In this document: piece after piece, positions 24,270 to 36,535 of the stretch | How the letters are laid out: each line of letters begins with the position of its first letter | Position numbering within the stretch: position 1 is the first letter of the stretch | DNA from: Manihot esculenta | Taxonomy: Eukaryota; Streptophyta; Magnoliopsida; Malpighiales; Euphorbiaceae | Reading direction: 5' to 3' | NCBI RefSeq assembly: GCF_001659605.2 | Contig: NC_035171.2 | Coordinates: forward strand, 9,095,873 to 9,159,872 | Length of the DNA: 64,000 bases | The notes under the pieces: generated by a model | Database searches by the model: none | What the model saw: only the letters and a program-made list of their open reading frames with translations | What the model was told of the DNA's origin: nothing | Translations under genes and position numbers: made by a program

Positions 24270-25563
24270 TTAATATAATCGTTATTTCTTTTAGAATTGC
24301 ACAAAATTTTAATATTTTATATTAAATATTTTTGTAAAATTATTTTAACTAAGAACAACATATTATTAAAATAACGATAGGAAGAATTAATTCTTTATAT
24401 AATAAATGAATTTATAATTTAATAAATTTAATATTTATATTATTTTAATATATTAATTTTTATATTTAATAAATGATATAATAATTACAGCATAATGATG
24501 TAAAATTTCATAGAATTATTTATGAGTAGAAATTAATGGTACATGAATTCCTTATAGTTTGATTTCTAAGGCATTTCAATTTGTCAAACTGAAAAACGGA
24601 GAGGAAATTAAAACATTGACTCAATCATGGGAGATGAAGTTCTGTGCAGTAGTAGGTGTGGGGAGACTGACTCATCTTCTTACACCCATGTTTCTGAGTA
24701 ATTAAGTTTGTCTTCTTAGTTTACTAATTAATCAAAATGTCTACAGAAGCAGAAATAATTGCAGCAGCCACCGCCAACAAATTGGAATATTCGGCAACTG
24801 CCTACACGACGTATGAATGATTCTTACGTAATTCTGACATCACTAATTCAACAAACTAATATTTTAAGCCTTTATTTTATTTCTTTTCTAAAATTTCATT
24901 AATTTCAACATGGTCAATTTGACTTTAATTATAAGAATTTATTGCTTAGTCTCATTAATTAATTGATTTTGTAATTTAAAAAAAAATAGGATTTCAATAA
25001 AGTTAACTATTGGTCTATTATTTTAATATTTCTTTATTTTAAAATACAACTATTTAATTTTTATAATTTATAAATATCTCTCATAATTTTAAAATTTAAA
25101 TTTTAAAATATAATTATTTAATCCTTACATTTTATTTTTAATATTTTAAAATTTAATTAAAATATTTTAATAGAGTTTATTTTCTTTATATTATTAAAAA
25201 TAATATATTAATCAGTTTAATTTTTTTATTTTTTTATCAATTAAAATAATCAAAATTTTTAAAATTAAAAATTAAATCAAACTAAAATTTTAAATTAATT
25301 TAATTTAATTAATTTTTTCAATTTGAATTAAATATTATGCGAATTTATAATTATAAATATGTTGTTTATAGGGTTTATGTATTAATAAATTATTGGTTAA
25401 AGGAGATTTATCCCTGTTCACACAGCTCCATCAGCTGCTTGAAGAGTTCATATCTGAGTTGTATTTAATTTATTTATAAAATCTGAAGTTTAGGTTTTTA
25501 GATTATTTTTTGAATTGATAATGCATAGTTTCTGGTTTTAATTTAAATTTAGATATAGTTGAT
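24270..25563. other. AT-rich spacer with a hAT-like fragment
   Basis: No supported gene. Roughly 25125-25340 matches the right half of the 450-bp hAT-like family (shared TTTTAAAATTTAATTAAAAT and TTTTTCAATTTGAATTAAAT), so it is a partial copy. The remainder, including a more GC-balanced patch at 24590-24830, is unassigned. Confidence 0.45.
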
Positions 25564-26000
25564 TAGGGGCAAGTAGTATTTGGTTTAAACTGAAAAAATT
25601 GATCGAACCGAATTAATTTAAAAATTTAGTTTAATTTTTTATTCAATTTAATTCAGTTCAGTTTTTAATTTCAGAAATTTCGGTTCGATTCAGTTTTAAT
25701 CAGAAAAAATTAAAAAAATCAAATCGAACCGATTAGTGATAATAATATGTTATTTTTTAGAGAAATTAAATTATATTAAGATTAAAATATTTTAATTAAA
25801 TTTTAAAATAGTAAAAAATAAAAAATTTATTAAAAATCAAAATCGATCAAACCGAATCGAATTGAATCGGACCATTTCAGTTCGATTCAATTTCTGATCA
25901 AAATTGGTTCAGTTCGATTTTTATAAATACTAAAATTTTGATTTTTTATTTATTTTGTTCGGTTCGATTTTGAACCGAACCGACCGAATGTCCACCTCTA
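25564..26000. mobile_element. hAT-like MITE (450-bp family)
   Basis: Ends TAGGGGCAAGTAGTATT and ACCGAATGTCCACCTCTA are imperfect inverted repeats. The interior has the family's GAACCGAAT-type words and AT-rich middle in the orientation opposite to 30528-30984. The 8-bp flanks do not match well, so insertion boundaries rest on the termini only. Confidence 0.6.
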
Positions 26001-26180
26001 GACTGAATATTCTTTTGCCTCTAAAATTTAGTTTTTTAGGCTTGATGTTTCTGAGTTTTTGTTGTTCCATGATTGATTTTCATCAATTAAATCAGACCAA
26101 AATGAACTTAACATGACTTATTGTTGAGGTTTTTTTTTTTTTACAGACAACTTCCTCTTTTAATTAGCGAATTTATTATA

Positions 26181-28517
26181 TGTAATACCCGGCTAGATTC
26201 CGGTATCGGAATTCCTACCGTCCGGTGGAATTTCGGTTGTCGGGAACTTCTAGAAGGGTAAAGACATGTTTTATGAAATGTTTTTATGTTTTTAATGGTT
26301 TTAAAGTATGAAACTAAATGAGTTTTTGCATGAAAATAGCATTGGAGGAAAACCCAGGTTCGGCCGCCGAAAGTCAAGTTCGGCCGCCGAACATGCATGC
26401 GTTTTGGAGGCACGTTAGGCCCCCGAAAGCATGAGTTAGGGAAGTTCAGGTTCGGCCGCCGAAAGTCAAGTTCGGCCGCCGAACATTTGCATGGATGCGG
26501 AGGCACATTCGGCCCCCGAACATGGCCTGGCCAGCCACCTATAAAAGGGTCCCTTAGCCGAAAATGGGCGAGCTTTTTCTCCCCATTTCGGCCAAGGTGA
26601 GCATTCCGCCATCCTTCCCCAATCTTGAGTTTTTCCTTCCTTTTTCCATGATCTTTACAAGTTTATAACTTTGGTTTTGAAGATCTTTGAGCTTAGAACA
26701 AGTTTTGGAGCTTGGAGACCAAAAGTTGGAACTTCTCCCATCTCCAAGTTTAGATCTCCTCAACCCTCGATCTTCAAGAGGTAAGAGCCGATCTTAAGCT
26801 CTTCATGTGTTTTAAGTAAGTTTTAAGTGATTTTATGGGGTAGAATGACATGTATAGGGTTGTATGAGTTTTTAAGCAAATGTTAAGTTTTAAGTGATTT
26901 ATGATCAATGTATGATGTTTGAGTATGCTTGAAGTGTTGTAGTTGGGGTATTTGATGTTTTGAGGCCCCTAGGAACTTGTATGCATGATTTGGGTGAAGT
27001 ATATGCATGATGTGAGAGTTGGGAGGCATTTGTGCATAGGGGAGCCAAAGTTTCTGCCCTTTGGCAGAAACCAGGTTCGGCAGCCGAAGGCACTTTCGGC
27101 CGCCGAACATAGCTTGAGAGGCAGCTTTAGGCTGCCGAAGCTTGCCCCCGAAAATTGGAGTTTCGGCTCTGTCCGAGACTTTCGGCCGCCGAAGGTGCCG
27201 CCGAACATGCATGAGTTTCGTCTCTGTCTGGGAGTTTCGGCCGCCGAAGGTGCCGCCGAACCTGCCTGACTTTCGTCTCTGGAGGGACTTTCGGCCGCCG
27301 AAGGTGCCGCCGAAAGTGCCCTGTCCAGCCTTTTCTTGCATGATTCCTAGGAGTGTTTTGGTGATGTTTTAGGAGGTTTTTGGGGGTATGTCTAGAGTTA
27401 TGTTCTCGTATGTTTGGTGCCTCATTTGCGTCCACCTGTGTAGGTTCGGACCCGAGGAACCGAGACCCCCGGTTGTGAGATAGTCGTTCCGAGTTCGTTG
27501 TTACAACTTCAGTCACCAGGTGAGTGGAACAACTGCTTAAATTTTAAAGTAAATGAATAAATGAATAAATGAATGAATCATAAAGCATTGCCCATGCATC
27601 ATTATGTTATGCAATATTTCAGGATGTTTGCATTAGATCTCACGAATATGCTGCATTGCATAAATTGATGTTGATGTGGATGAATGTTGAGTGATCCATT
27701 AGCCCTCGTATGTTATGTCATGATATGATGATGATACGGTATGGAAGTCCAGGAAGACCCATTCTACGTCCCTGGCACTATGTAAGAGAAAGACCAGGAC
27801 CCATTCTACGTTCTGGCACTAATGGAAATGTAGAGGGCTATTGGTGACAAATTCATCCTTTATGTGATTAACTGTGATGTGTTGCATTCCATGAAAGCAT
27901 GAATAAGAAAAAGTTATATAATAATATACCTAAAAATGGAGGAATCTTAATAATAAAATGAATAATAACATACCTAAAAAGGGTGGAATTAAAGCAAATA
28001 TTTTTAGTTTCCGCTCATTGGGCTTTATAGCTCACCCCCTCTCCCCTAACCCCAGTCTTGCAGGTGCAGAGTAGATAGAGAAGTCAGCAGAGTAAGAGAA
28101 GATTATGTAATAGCTTAGCTGTGGACATGGTTTGTAGCAATGTAATGTAAGATTGATAATGTGCTTGACTAGAGTCTGTTGTATTCCCAGTACACATGGT
28201 CTTGTATGAGATATAATGTTTTTATGATGATTATGTAATCCAAGCCTATGTTATGTTATGTTACCCCATTGGAATATTTGATGAGGATTCCAATGAGAGG
28301 TTTATGTTATGTTGTGCATGCACAGGCTAGGCTTGGCAAAGAAATGTTTGAATGAATGAATGAAAGAAAAGTTTTTTTTAATTTTTATGTATGTTGTTGA
28401 CCATGTATGGGATTAAACAGGTTCACAGGATGTATGTTTGGCTTGCTACGGGTCCCGGCGGCCTTAAGCCGATCTGGATCCTAGCGCCGGTGGCGGCCTG
28501 ATTTTCGGGTCGTTACA
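26181..28517 (+). mobile_element. Solo LTR C (2337 bp), intact
   Basis: Begins TGTAATACCCGGCTAGAT and ends TTTTCGGGTCGTTACA, with a perfect TTATA duplication (26176-26180 and 28518-28522). A strong TATA box, CCTATAAAAGGG, at about 26538-26550 on the plus strand fixes the orientation and puts the U3 at roughly 390 bp and R-U5 at about 1.9 kb. TTCGGCCGCCGAA palindromes cluster at 26355-26530 (before the TATA box) and 27070-27320 (after it). Two copies of the CCATTCTACG repeat lie near 27760 and 27800. Confidence 0.93.
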
Positions 28518-30527
28518 TTATATATTTTTTTATTAGGCAATTGTAAGTCACTTAACATATAAGAATAAATTTTAATATAAATAAAAATAAAAATTAATTT
28601 AACAAATAAACTCAACTAAATTTTTATATTTTTTTAATGATTAAATAATTTTAATTTATTTTTTTTCTCTTATATTTTTATTCAATCATTAAATAAATTA
28701 TTTTTAGTTGGCTAACGCCCTTGTTTTCTCATCATAAAAGTGGGTAATTTAAAAAATTAAGGGATTATTTATTATACACTCATTTAAATTCATATATGAT
28801 TAATTAATTAGAGAATTTTTTTTTTAAGAAAAAAATACATAATGCATATTTTTCTGCCGACGTCCAGTAGTGCATGGCAAAGATGCTTTGTGAGTAATCA
28901 CTAATTAATTAAGCAAAGAGAGAATCATTATCTCAGCCTTCACCGGCAACCTCTTAAAAGTACACATATGAATTGGCTTGTGCAATCGTAGGATTTGATT
29001 TCGAATTGAATTGAATTAAAAATATTAAAAATTAAATTTTAAAAATATTAAAAATTAAATCAAACTGATTATTAAAATATAATTGAATTGAACTAAATTG
29101 ATAAAAATCGATTTGGTTATATCAAAATTATATTTATAAATTTAACGCATTTAAATTTAAACTATTGATTGGATTGGATAAGAAAAAAAGAAAAGAAATT
29201 GGGTTTGAATTACAAATTAAGTTGGATAAGGGTTAACGTATAAAATTGATTAATTTAATTAGCCGATTATTTAATATATTTAAATCAAATCAAATCAAAA
29301 ATTAAATAATTTAAAAAATACTAATCAAATCAAATTGAATATTTTAACTAATCAAACTATTAAATTAAAATTAATCGATTTAATTTAATTTCTCAATATG
29401 CTCTCCCTTAGATATGAACAACTTTCTCTTTGCCTCTTCCACACCTTCCCACCTCTTCCTGTCCCTATCTCATCACCACTAGTCTTTATATAAATATTGG
29501 TGGGGATCGGTTGGGAGTTTATCAATTAAGCTCACTATAAAAAGAAAATTGATAAAGACAGGCATTGCAATTATGGCTTTTTTTAAGGGAAAAGCATATA
29601 TATTTTTTAAAATTTTATCAATTTTTTATTTTAAAATTTATGATATAATTTATATTAAAATAATATTTTATAACATAATAATACATATAATAAATAACAA
29701 AAATTATAAATATCGTTTATAAATGATAAGTGGGACTCATATTATGAGATATTATTTTAATACAAATTAAATCATATAATTTGAAGTACAAAACCGATTA
29801 AATTGTATAATATTATTTTTATTTTTTCTTTTAAAAATATTTAAAAAATATCAATTAATAATTATATTTTATTTAACACATTAATATTTTTTGATGGCAT
29901 ATAGAAATTATTATTTTTTGTTAACGGTATAATATTAAAAGATATTATTTTAATATAAATTGAACAACAGCCTTATAATAAAAATGAGTGAAATCATATG
30001 ATATTTTTATATATTCTTTCTATTTTTATATATTCTTTCTATTTTTATGTATAATTGATTTCGATTAGAATTCAAATTTAATACCTCTCAATCATAATGA
30101 TAATTTCAATATTACGAGTTTTTCTTTGTTATCTATAAGTTAATGAAGTAGAGAATCGAATTGAATATCGGATAATTTTCATTATATTTTATCATTTGTT
30201 AACAAGTCAGCACTAATGTATTAAAATTCATTGATTTATTTCTTTTTGATTTTTTTCCATACAAACTCAGTTTGTATTTATAAGTTGGACAAGTACAGAA
30301 CTAAAGAAGGTCTACAAGTCTAAATTAAGAGTCCAACAAAGTCATGTCTGTGCAATATGTATAACAATGTCATCAGACAATCTATGATCGAGACACTCGT
30401 GTCGGTGCAATATGTATAACAATGTCATCCATATTGTTTTCTTCACTAAAGAACATATCAGAAAGGCACGATTAAGAAGGGCAATAATAATCTCAATATG
30501 TATAACAATGTAATTCACGCAATGTAG
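28518..30527. other. AT-rich spacer with degenerate MITE sequence
   Basis: No gene is supported. 28985-29400 has the AAATCAAA/TTTGATT and TTAATCGATTTAATT words of the hAT-like family but no clear termini. 30351-30375 and 30406-30430 repeat GTGCAATATGTATAACAATG, and a third partial copy occurs near 30495. Confidence 0.45.
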
Positions 30528-30984
30528 CTAGGGTTGAGCATTCGGTCGGTTCGGTTCAAAATCGAATCGAACGGATTAAACCAAAAACCGAAATTTTAGT
30601 GTTTATGAAAATCGAACCGAACCGATTTTGGTCAGAAATCGAATCGAACCGAACCGGTATGATTCGGTTCGATTTAACCGGTTTTGATTTTTAATAATTT
30701 TTTTATTTTTTACCCTTTATTTTTAATATTTTAAAATTTAATTAAAATATTTTAATATTAATATAATTTAATTTCTCTATATTATTGAAAAAACATATTA
30801 TTATTACTAATCAGTTCGGTTTGATTTTTTCGGTTTTTTTATCAAAATCAAACCGAATCGAAATAACCAAAATTTTTGAAATTAAAAACTGAACCAAACC
30901 GAAAGTATAAAAAATCGAACCAAAATTTTAAATTGATTCGATTTGATCAATTTTTTCGATTTGAACCTAATACTACTCACCCCT
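30528..30984. mobile_element. hAT-like MITE (450-bp family), best-preserved copy
   Basis: Starts (C)TAGGGTTGAGCATTCGG and ends TACTACTCACCCCT. The 8-bp flanks CAATGTAG (30520-30527) and CAATGTAA (30985-30992) differ at one base. The outer 150 bp on each side is full of CGGTTCG/CGAACCG words and the centre is nearly pure A/T. No ORF. Because its GC content at the ends is the highest in the family, it is probably the youngest copy here. Confidence 0.8.
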
Positions 30985-30992
30985 CAATGTAA

Positions 30993-31918
30993 CAATCCGA
31001 TTTCAAAATTGCAAACGCGATAATAAAAGGAGACTTTTTTAAAAATTAAAAAATTGAGCTAACCACTCTCAAAACACAAATTTAAAAATTTAGCCTCCAG
31101 CTATCAATTTTCGAGGACCTACAAAAAAATAAAAACAAGAAACACAATAAAAGAAAAAACCACAAAACGTCGTCCGTCCAAGGGCACGGGAGAAATAAAA
31201 GTAAACCAAAAAATACAAAACGATAACCACAGGATCATCGACGAAACCTCGAAAGCTCAAGCTAAACTCTCACCCCGCTTTGCTTCCTTCCTTTCTCTTT
31301 GCTCTTCTTTTCCTTTCTTTTTCTTTTGATTTTTGAAAGAAAGAAATATTTTCTGCAGCTTTTATTTCTTTTCATTTTATGATAATATTAATAATAAAAA
31401 TAATGGAAATCCAGCAAGGTTCCATTATGCCATTTTAGTAATTTTCAGGTCTTTAAAAAAAACTTAGTAATTGGATGATTTTAAAGGCAATTAATGTATT
31501 TATGGGCTTCCCTATTGTCTGGAAGTCTAATACTTTTTTGAAAATTATAGAAACACCTCTAATATTTAGTGTAATATATTTTTCATCCCTTGCTCTTTCA
31601 GAATTGGGGTAAGAAGCTTAAACATATTAAAGTTTAAGGATTCTTTCTTTAATAATATCTTAAAAATATTTTACCATTTGAATGGGCAGCGGCTGCTCAT
31701 TCAAATCTAACTTTTCTATTATAAATTTTGCTCCTTGCTTTGAGTAACCATTTGTAGGTAAAAAATATTATTTTTTAAAATTAATAATTAAACTTAATGA
31801 GGAAGGTTATTTATGATTTGAAATGAATTAAAAATTAAAAGAAAAAAGAAAATTAATTAATTAATTAATTAATTAATTTCCGTCCATCATCCCCTAGACT
31901 AGACACAAAGCAAGGAGC
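30993..31918 (+). other. Upstream region of the CCR gene
   Basis: No ORF. Contains a pyrimidine-rich stretch (31260-31330) and a tetranucleotide (TTAA)n run at about 31853-31878. The distal promoter of the CCR gene is expected here, but I can name no element in it with confidence. Confidence 0.4.
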
Positions 31919-31959
31919 GGTAGGTGAGGGAGGGTAAGTTTGATCTTTCCCTTATAAAT
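31919..31959 (+). promoter_or_regulatory. CCR core promoter: AC element and TATA box
   Basis: ACCTACC (AC-I element) is present on the minus strand at 31919-31925, and TATAAAT lies at 31953-31959. The first ATG downstream is the CCR start at 32091. AC elements bind R2R3-MYB factors that switch on phenylpropanoid and lignin genes in developing xylem (established for PAL, 4CL, CCR and CAD promoters). Their use here is inferred from motif and position only. Confidence 0.6.
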
Positions 31960-32090
31960 TACGAAGACAGGCACTTTCTTTGCTCGTGCCTGCCTGCCAT
32001 TCCAAAACAACACTCGTCTTCTCCACAGCTTCTCTGTCGTATACTTGTTCGCCCAAACGCCTTGCCACGCGCCCTCGCGACACCACAACC

Positions 32091-35000
32091 ATGCCTGCTG
32101 ACACCTCATCACTCACCGGCCATGGCCAAACCGTTTGCGTCACCGGTGCTGGTGGTTTCATCGCTTCTTGGATCGTTAAGTTGCTTCTTGAGAGAGGTTA
32201 TACTGTTAAGGGAACTGTGCGGAACCCAGGTTAATTTGATTTTGTGTTTTTGGATGTTAACCATTTTTCTATGAATTAGGATTTATTGTTGTTGTTATGT
32301 TGTTCTGATAGATGATCCGAAGAATGGTCATTTGAGAGAGCTCGAAGGTGCCAAGGAGAGATTAACTCTATGCAAAGCTGATCTTCTTGATTATGAGAGT
32401 CTTCGAGAGGCTATTATGGGGTGTGATGGAGTTTTTCACACTGCTTCTCCTGTCACTGATGATCCTGTATGTTGTTTTTGCTCTTAACTTTGTGTTTGGA
32501 TGCCGGAAAAGTGTTTGGAAAATTTTTTATACAAAAGGAAAATGATGGACGTTAACCCAGCCCCAACCCCAACCAACTTTACTTTCAGATGGCCACCATC
32601 AAATCCAAATCCAAATCCACCTGCGTTGATGGGTCCCTTTACGGCCTAATTATTAGGCAAAATTATTATTTGGTTCATATATCATCAAAAAAATTATTAA
32701 TTAATCTTTTAATTATAAAAAAAATATTAAAATATTTTTAACATTTTAATTTAATTAATTGCTCCATTAACTTTAATAATATTCTAAAGTCACTTCAAAC
32801 TTTACCTAGAACTTTTTTTTTCTCAAATTCTCTGTGCCTCAAATTTGTCTTTCTACTTTGCATTTTATTTTCTTTAGTCGGGAAAATAATGCAATTTTTT
32901 TATATGAATAAAACTATTTCTTAAAAAAAAATTATGGATTTTCATTGATATAGATTGATGGTATTGTTCATGAGTATTGAGGAATGATGATGATGATTAC
33001 TATGATGGTTTTTCTTTTTATTTAATTTTGAAGGAACAAATGGTGGAGCCAGCTGTGAATGGGACCAAAAATGTGATCATAGCAGCCGCAGAGGCCAAAG
33101 TCCGGCGAGTAGTGTTCACATCTTCAATCGGTGCAGTTTATATGGACCCCAATAGGGACCCGGATGTTGTTGTGGATGAATCTTGCTGGAGTGACCTCGA
33201 ATTCTGCAAGAATACTAAGGTTTATTAATTACATCATAGTATTATTTATTATCATCTATTTACTCACTGATTGACACTATAATATCCTAACGTAGCTTGA
33301 TTAGAGTTGAGAAAATTATAAAATAATAACACTGTTAATTATTAATTTATAAAATCATAAATTTATAGTTTTTTTTTTCTGAAAAAATTCAAATAAATAT
33401 TTACAAAATACTGCATAAATTTAATTTTTTTAAATTAAAAAGTATTGAATTTTTTTATAAAAAATAAATAATTGAATTGAATTGAATTCTTTGGAAATTT
33501 TTCATTTAAATTGATGGAGAAAATTCTAATTCAGTAAACTTACTCGTTACTATAGCCATTTATATGAATTTGCAAGTGGAATATGCATATGTGGTCAAGA
33601 ATTAGCAGCAAAAGGCAACTTGTATTGACTGGTTTGAGATTTAGGATTTGCGAAGAAATTGCCTAGACATGCTAGTGGAGTTGCTGACCAAATCTGAATT
33701 TTTCAGTTGAGGCTGGCTACCCATTTGTACTTTGATCTTGATCCTTTTTGTCAAAAGCTAATTTCTGGGGAAATTTTTTATTGCAGAACTGGTATTGCTA
33801 TGGGAAGGCGGTGGCGGAGCAAGCGGCTTGGGAGGTGGCCCAGGAGAAAGGTGTAGACCTAGTGGCGGTGAATCCAGTGTTGGTGCTTGGACCACTGCTG
33901 CAATCCACTGTGAATGCCAGCATTATTCATATTCTCAAGTACCTAACTGGCTCAGCCAAAACCTATGCCAATTCTGTTCAAGCTTATGTGCACGTTAAGG
34001 ATGTGGCACTTGCTCACATTCTTGTCTACGAGACACCCTCTGCCTCCGGTCGTTACCTCTGCGCCGAGAGCGTCCTCCATCGTGGAGAGGTGGTGGAAAT
34101 TCTTGCCAAGTTCTTCCCAGAGTACCCTATTCCCACCAGGTAAGTTCCCTCATTCTTCTCGTGGTGGAAATTCTTCATTGCGAAACTTGTCAACTGATAA
34201 TTGGGTTAATATAATTAATATATAATTTGAAAAAAAGATCAATTAAGTCAAGAATCAAGAAATTAGGCAGCTAGTTCACGTTTCTGGGCTTCTGCTGCTC
34301 TCAACTGTCTAATCAGATTCCATATGGCACTTGATACTCGCATATTATATCAATAATTGTGGATCACATTCTTATAGAAAGAATTAAAAAAATATTTTGT
34401 CAATAAAAATATATTTATTTATTTTTTTGTTGGCACTTGAGACGTACAAAACATGTAAAAGTAATTTACTTACAAAAAATTATATTTATATTTTGGATTA
34501 CATAAACTAAGTCTGGCAGTTTCAAAATCAAGTGGGAATTTATTTTAAAATTTTAGTAATATTTTTTTTAAGATATAGTAGACGAAGGCAATAGAAACTT
34601 GAAAATCTAGATGTGACATTTAGGGTTGATTTGTAGCATCAGCCATTACGTAACTGAGAGCTAGAGGCTGAGGAAGAAACAAACAGAAAGCATTGGGAAA
34701 GGAAATGAGTTGTGTATTGTGTGCTTGAGTTGCACCTTTTGTTTTCGTAGGTGGTGGGGTAGTCGTTGTATCCACTTTGACTTATTATAAATCTCACCTA
34801 CAATGATAAGAATGAATCATCAACCCAACACTTGGAATCATCTTAATTGATGAAAACTACGGAGGAAAAGAAAAGAAAAGTAGTGGCTCCAAAGTACCCT
34901 TACCTACTCCAATGTCTCTGTCATATGTGAAGCTTAGAGTTGTTCTCCTTGAACATGGAAAAACTTGCCCACTATCCTATTCAGAAATGCTTGGAATTGT

Positions 35001-35484
35001 TCTCCTTGAATATGGAAAAACTTGCCCTCTATCCTATTCAGAAATATTAGTTGTTTTAATAGTGGTTAGCCAAATATAAACGATTTAAACTTCAAACTTA
35101 GGATTTCAATGAGTGAACGTAATAGAAACATCAGAGAAAAATCATAGAGTTATCCCTTGTTTGGTAACTAGGGTTGGCGTGCACTGTATTGTATAGAAAC
35201 ATCTATACATCCATCATGTTTCAATAGAATTAATCATTATATGTAAAGAAAAGATATTCCAATTTAATTACTGAAATTTAATGTTGTGGAACAATTTCAG
35301 GTGTTCAGATGAGAAGAACCCAAGAGCAAAGCCATACAAATTCTCAAACCAAAAGCTGAAGGAACTTGGCTTACAATTTACATCAGTGAAGCAATGCCTG
35401 TATGAAACTGTGAAGAGCTTGCAGGAGAGGGGTCAACTTCCAATCCCAAAACAGCCAGAAGACTCCATTAGGATTCAATCCTAA
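32091..35484 (+). CDS. CCR: Cinnamoyl-CoA reductase (CCR)
   Basis: Five exons with GT-AG introns and consistent phases: 32091-32229, 32312-32466, 33034-33219, 33787-34139 and 35301-35484 (TAA at 35482), giving 338 aa, normal for the family. It is a short-chain dehydrogenase: NADP-binding TGAGGFIAS at residues 18-26, the DDP/VTDDP substrate-side loop near 95, catalytic Ser129 in FTSSIGAVY, and Tyr163/Lys167 in the CCR signature NWYCYGK (161-167). CCR reduces hydroxycinnamoyl-CoA esters to aldehydes, the first committed step to monolignols, in the cytosol. The intact signature separates it from the many CCR-like and dihydroflavonol reductase-like paralogues. The chosen ATG is the first after the TATA box. 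Possible poly(A) signal AATAAA at 35731-35736. Intron 4 contains a 57-bp tandem duplication. Confidence 0.95.
34932..35045. repeat. 57-bp tandem duplication in CCR intron 4
   Basis: Two adjacent copies starting GCTTAGAGTTGTTCTCC and GCTTGGAATTGTTCTCC, both running to CCTATTCAGAAAT, differ at a few positions only. It is intronic and has no obvious consequence. Confidence 0.85.
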
Positions 35485-36134
35485 AGGCTCCCTCCCTTTT
35501 GGTTTCATCTAAGTAAAGCTACAAATGAAATCCCCAACTGTGGGGCTTTGCTCTATACAAATAGAGAACAAGTTCAGATTATTACTAAAAATAGAACTGT
35601 GTAATGTTCCAAGTGTTTGTGATTTATTTCCTTTTTCTCCTCTGTTGAATCCTCTTAAACGCTCAATTGTTCTCATTATGTATTCTAATCAATGGTATGA
35701 TTCCCCAATACGTTAGTCTTCGATTCCAATAATAAATTTCATAATTTAGTTTGTTTTACAGAATATATTTTTTATATTTTATAATGTTTGAAATATTAAA
35801 AAATTTATGAAAATAATAAAATTATATTATTTTATACCTTTTGAGAATATTAGCTCACATATAGATCTGTTAATATAATTTAATTTTTACGTTGAAACCA
35901 AGCAATTGACAATAACTAACATTTAAACATACAAAAAGTTATTTTTCACAAAGAAAAATATATTATTATACTTTTTTGTCTTAATTATTGCAGTTTATAA
36001 TATAAATTAGTATGAAGTATTTCTATCTGAGTTATTGGTTGAGTGGAATATTTATAAAACATTAATTAGATTTATTGTATTTATATAAATTTTTTAATCG
36101 AAGGATAATTTAGTATTTTTTATTTTTATTTTTA
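35485..36134. other. CCR 3' UTR and spacer
   Basis: The first 250 bp are the likely 3' UTR, with AATAAA at 35731. The rest is AT-rich without recognised features. Confidence 0.5.
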
Positions 36135-36535
36135 TTTGATTAATATTCTATTTAAATTGAAAAAACAGATTAAATCGAATTAATTTAAATTTTTAATTTT
36201 AAAATTTTTAATTATTTCGATTCAATTTGATTTTGATTAAAAAATAAAAAAAAATCGAATCGAATTGTGATAATAATATATTATTTTGAATAATATAAAG
36301 AGATTAGATGGTTAAAATATTTTAATTAAATTTTAAAAATATTAAAAATAAAATATAAAAAATAAAATTTATTAAAAATTTATACTGATTAGATCAAATC
36401 AAATGGAATGATATTAATTTAATTTGATTTAATTTTTGATCAAAATCGATTTAATCGATTTTTGTAAATATTAAATTTTTAATTTTTAATTTATTTGATT
36501 TAATTCAATTCAAATCAAATTGATTGAATGTTGAA
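36135..36535. mobile_element. Degenerate hAT-like MITE (450-bp family)
   Basis: It follows the family order: AAATCGAATTAATTT, a TTTTGATTAAAAAATA segment, an AT-rich centre with AAAATATTTTAATTAAAT, and a GATCAAAATCGATTTAATCG segment. The C/G positions have mostly decayed to T/A and neither terminus nor TSD is clear. Confidence 0.5.

Noticed and set aside
26883..27516. Overlapping ORFs rich in GGRxxRPKVP-type repeats (also at 18522-18956, 16557-16853 and 19215-19580)
   Set aside because: These are translations of the GC-rich palindrome clusters inside solo LTRs and appear in several frames on both strands.
31924..32274. ORF overlapping the CCR start in another frame, and an upstream extension of the CCR frame
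   Set aside because: No ATG occurs between the TATA box and 32091; the overlapping frames begin at non-ATG codons and are shadows of exon 1.
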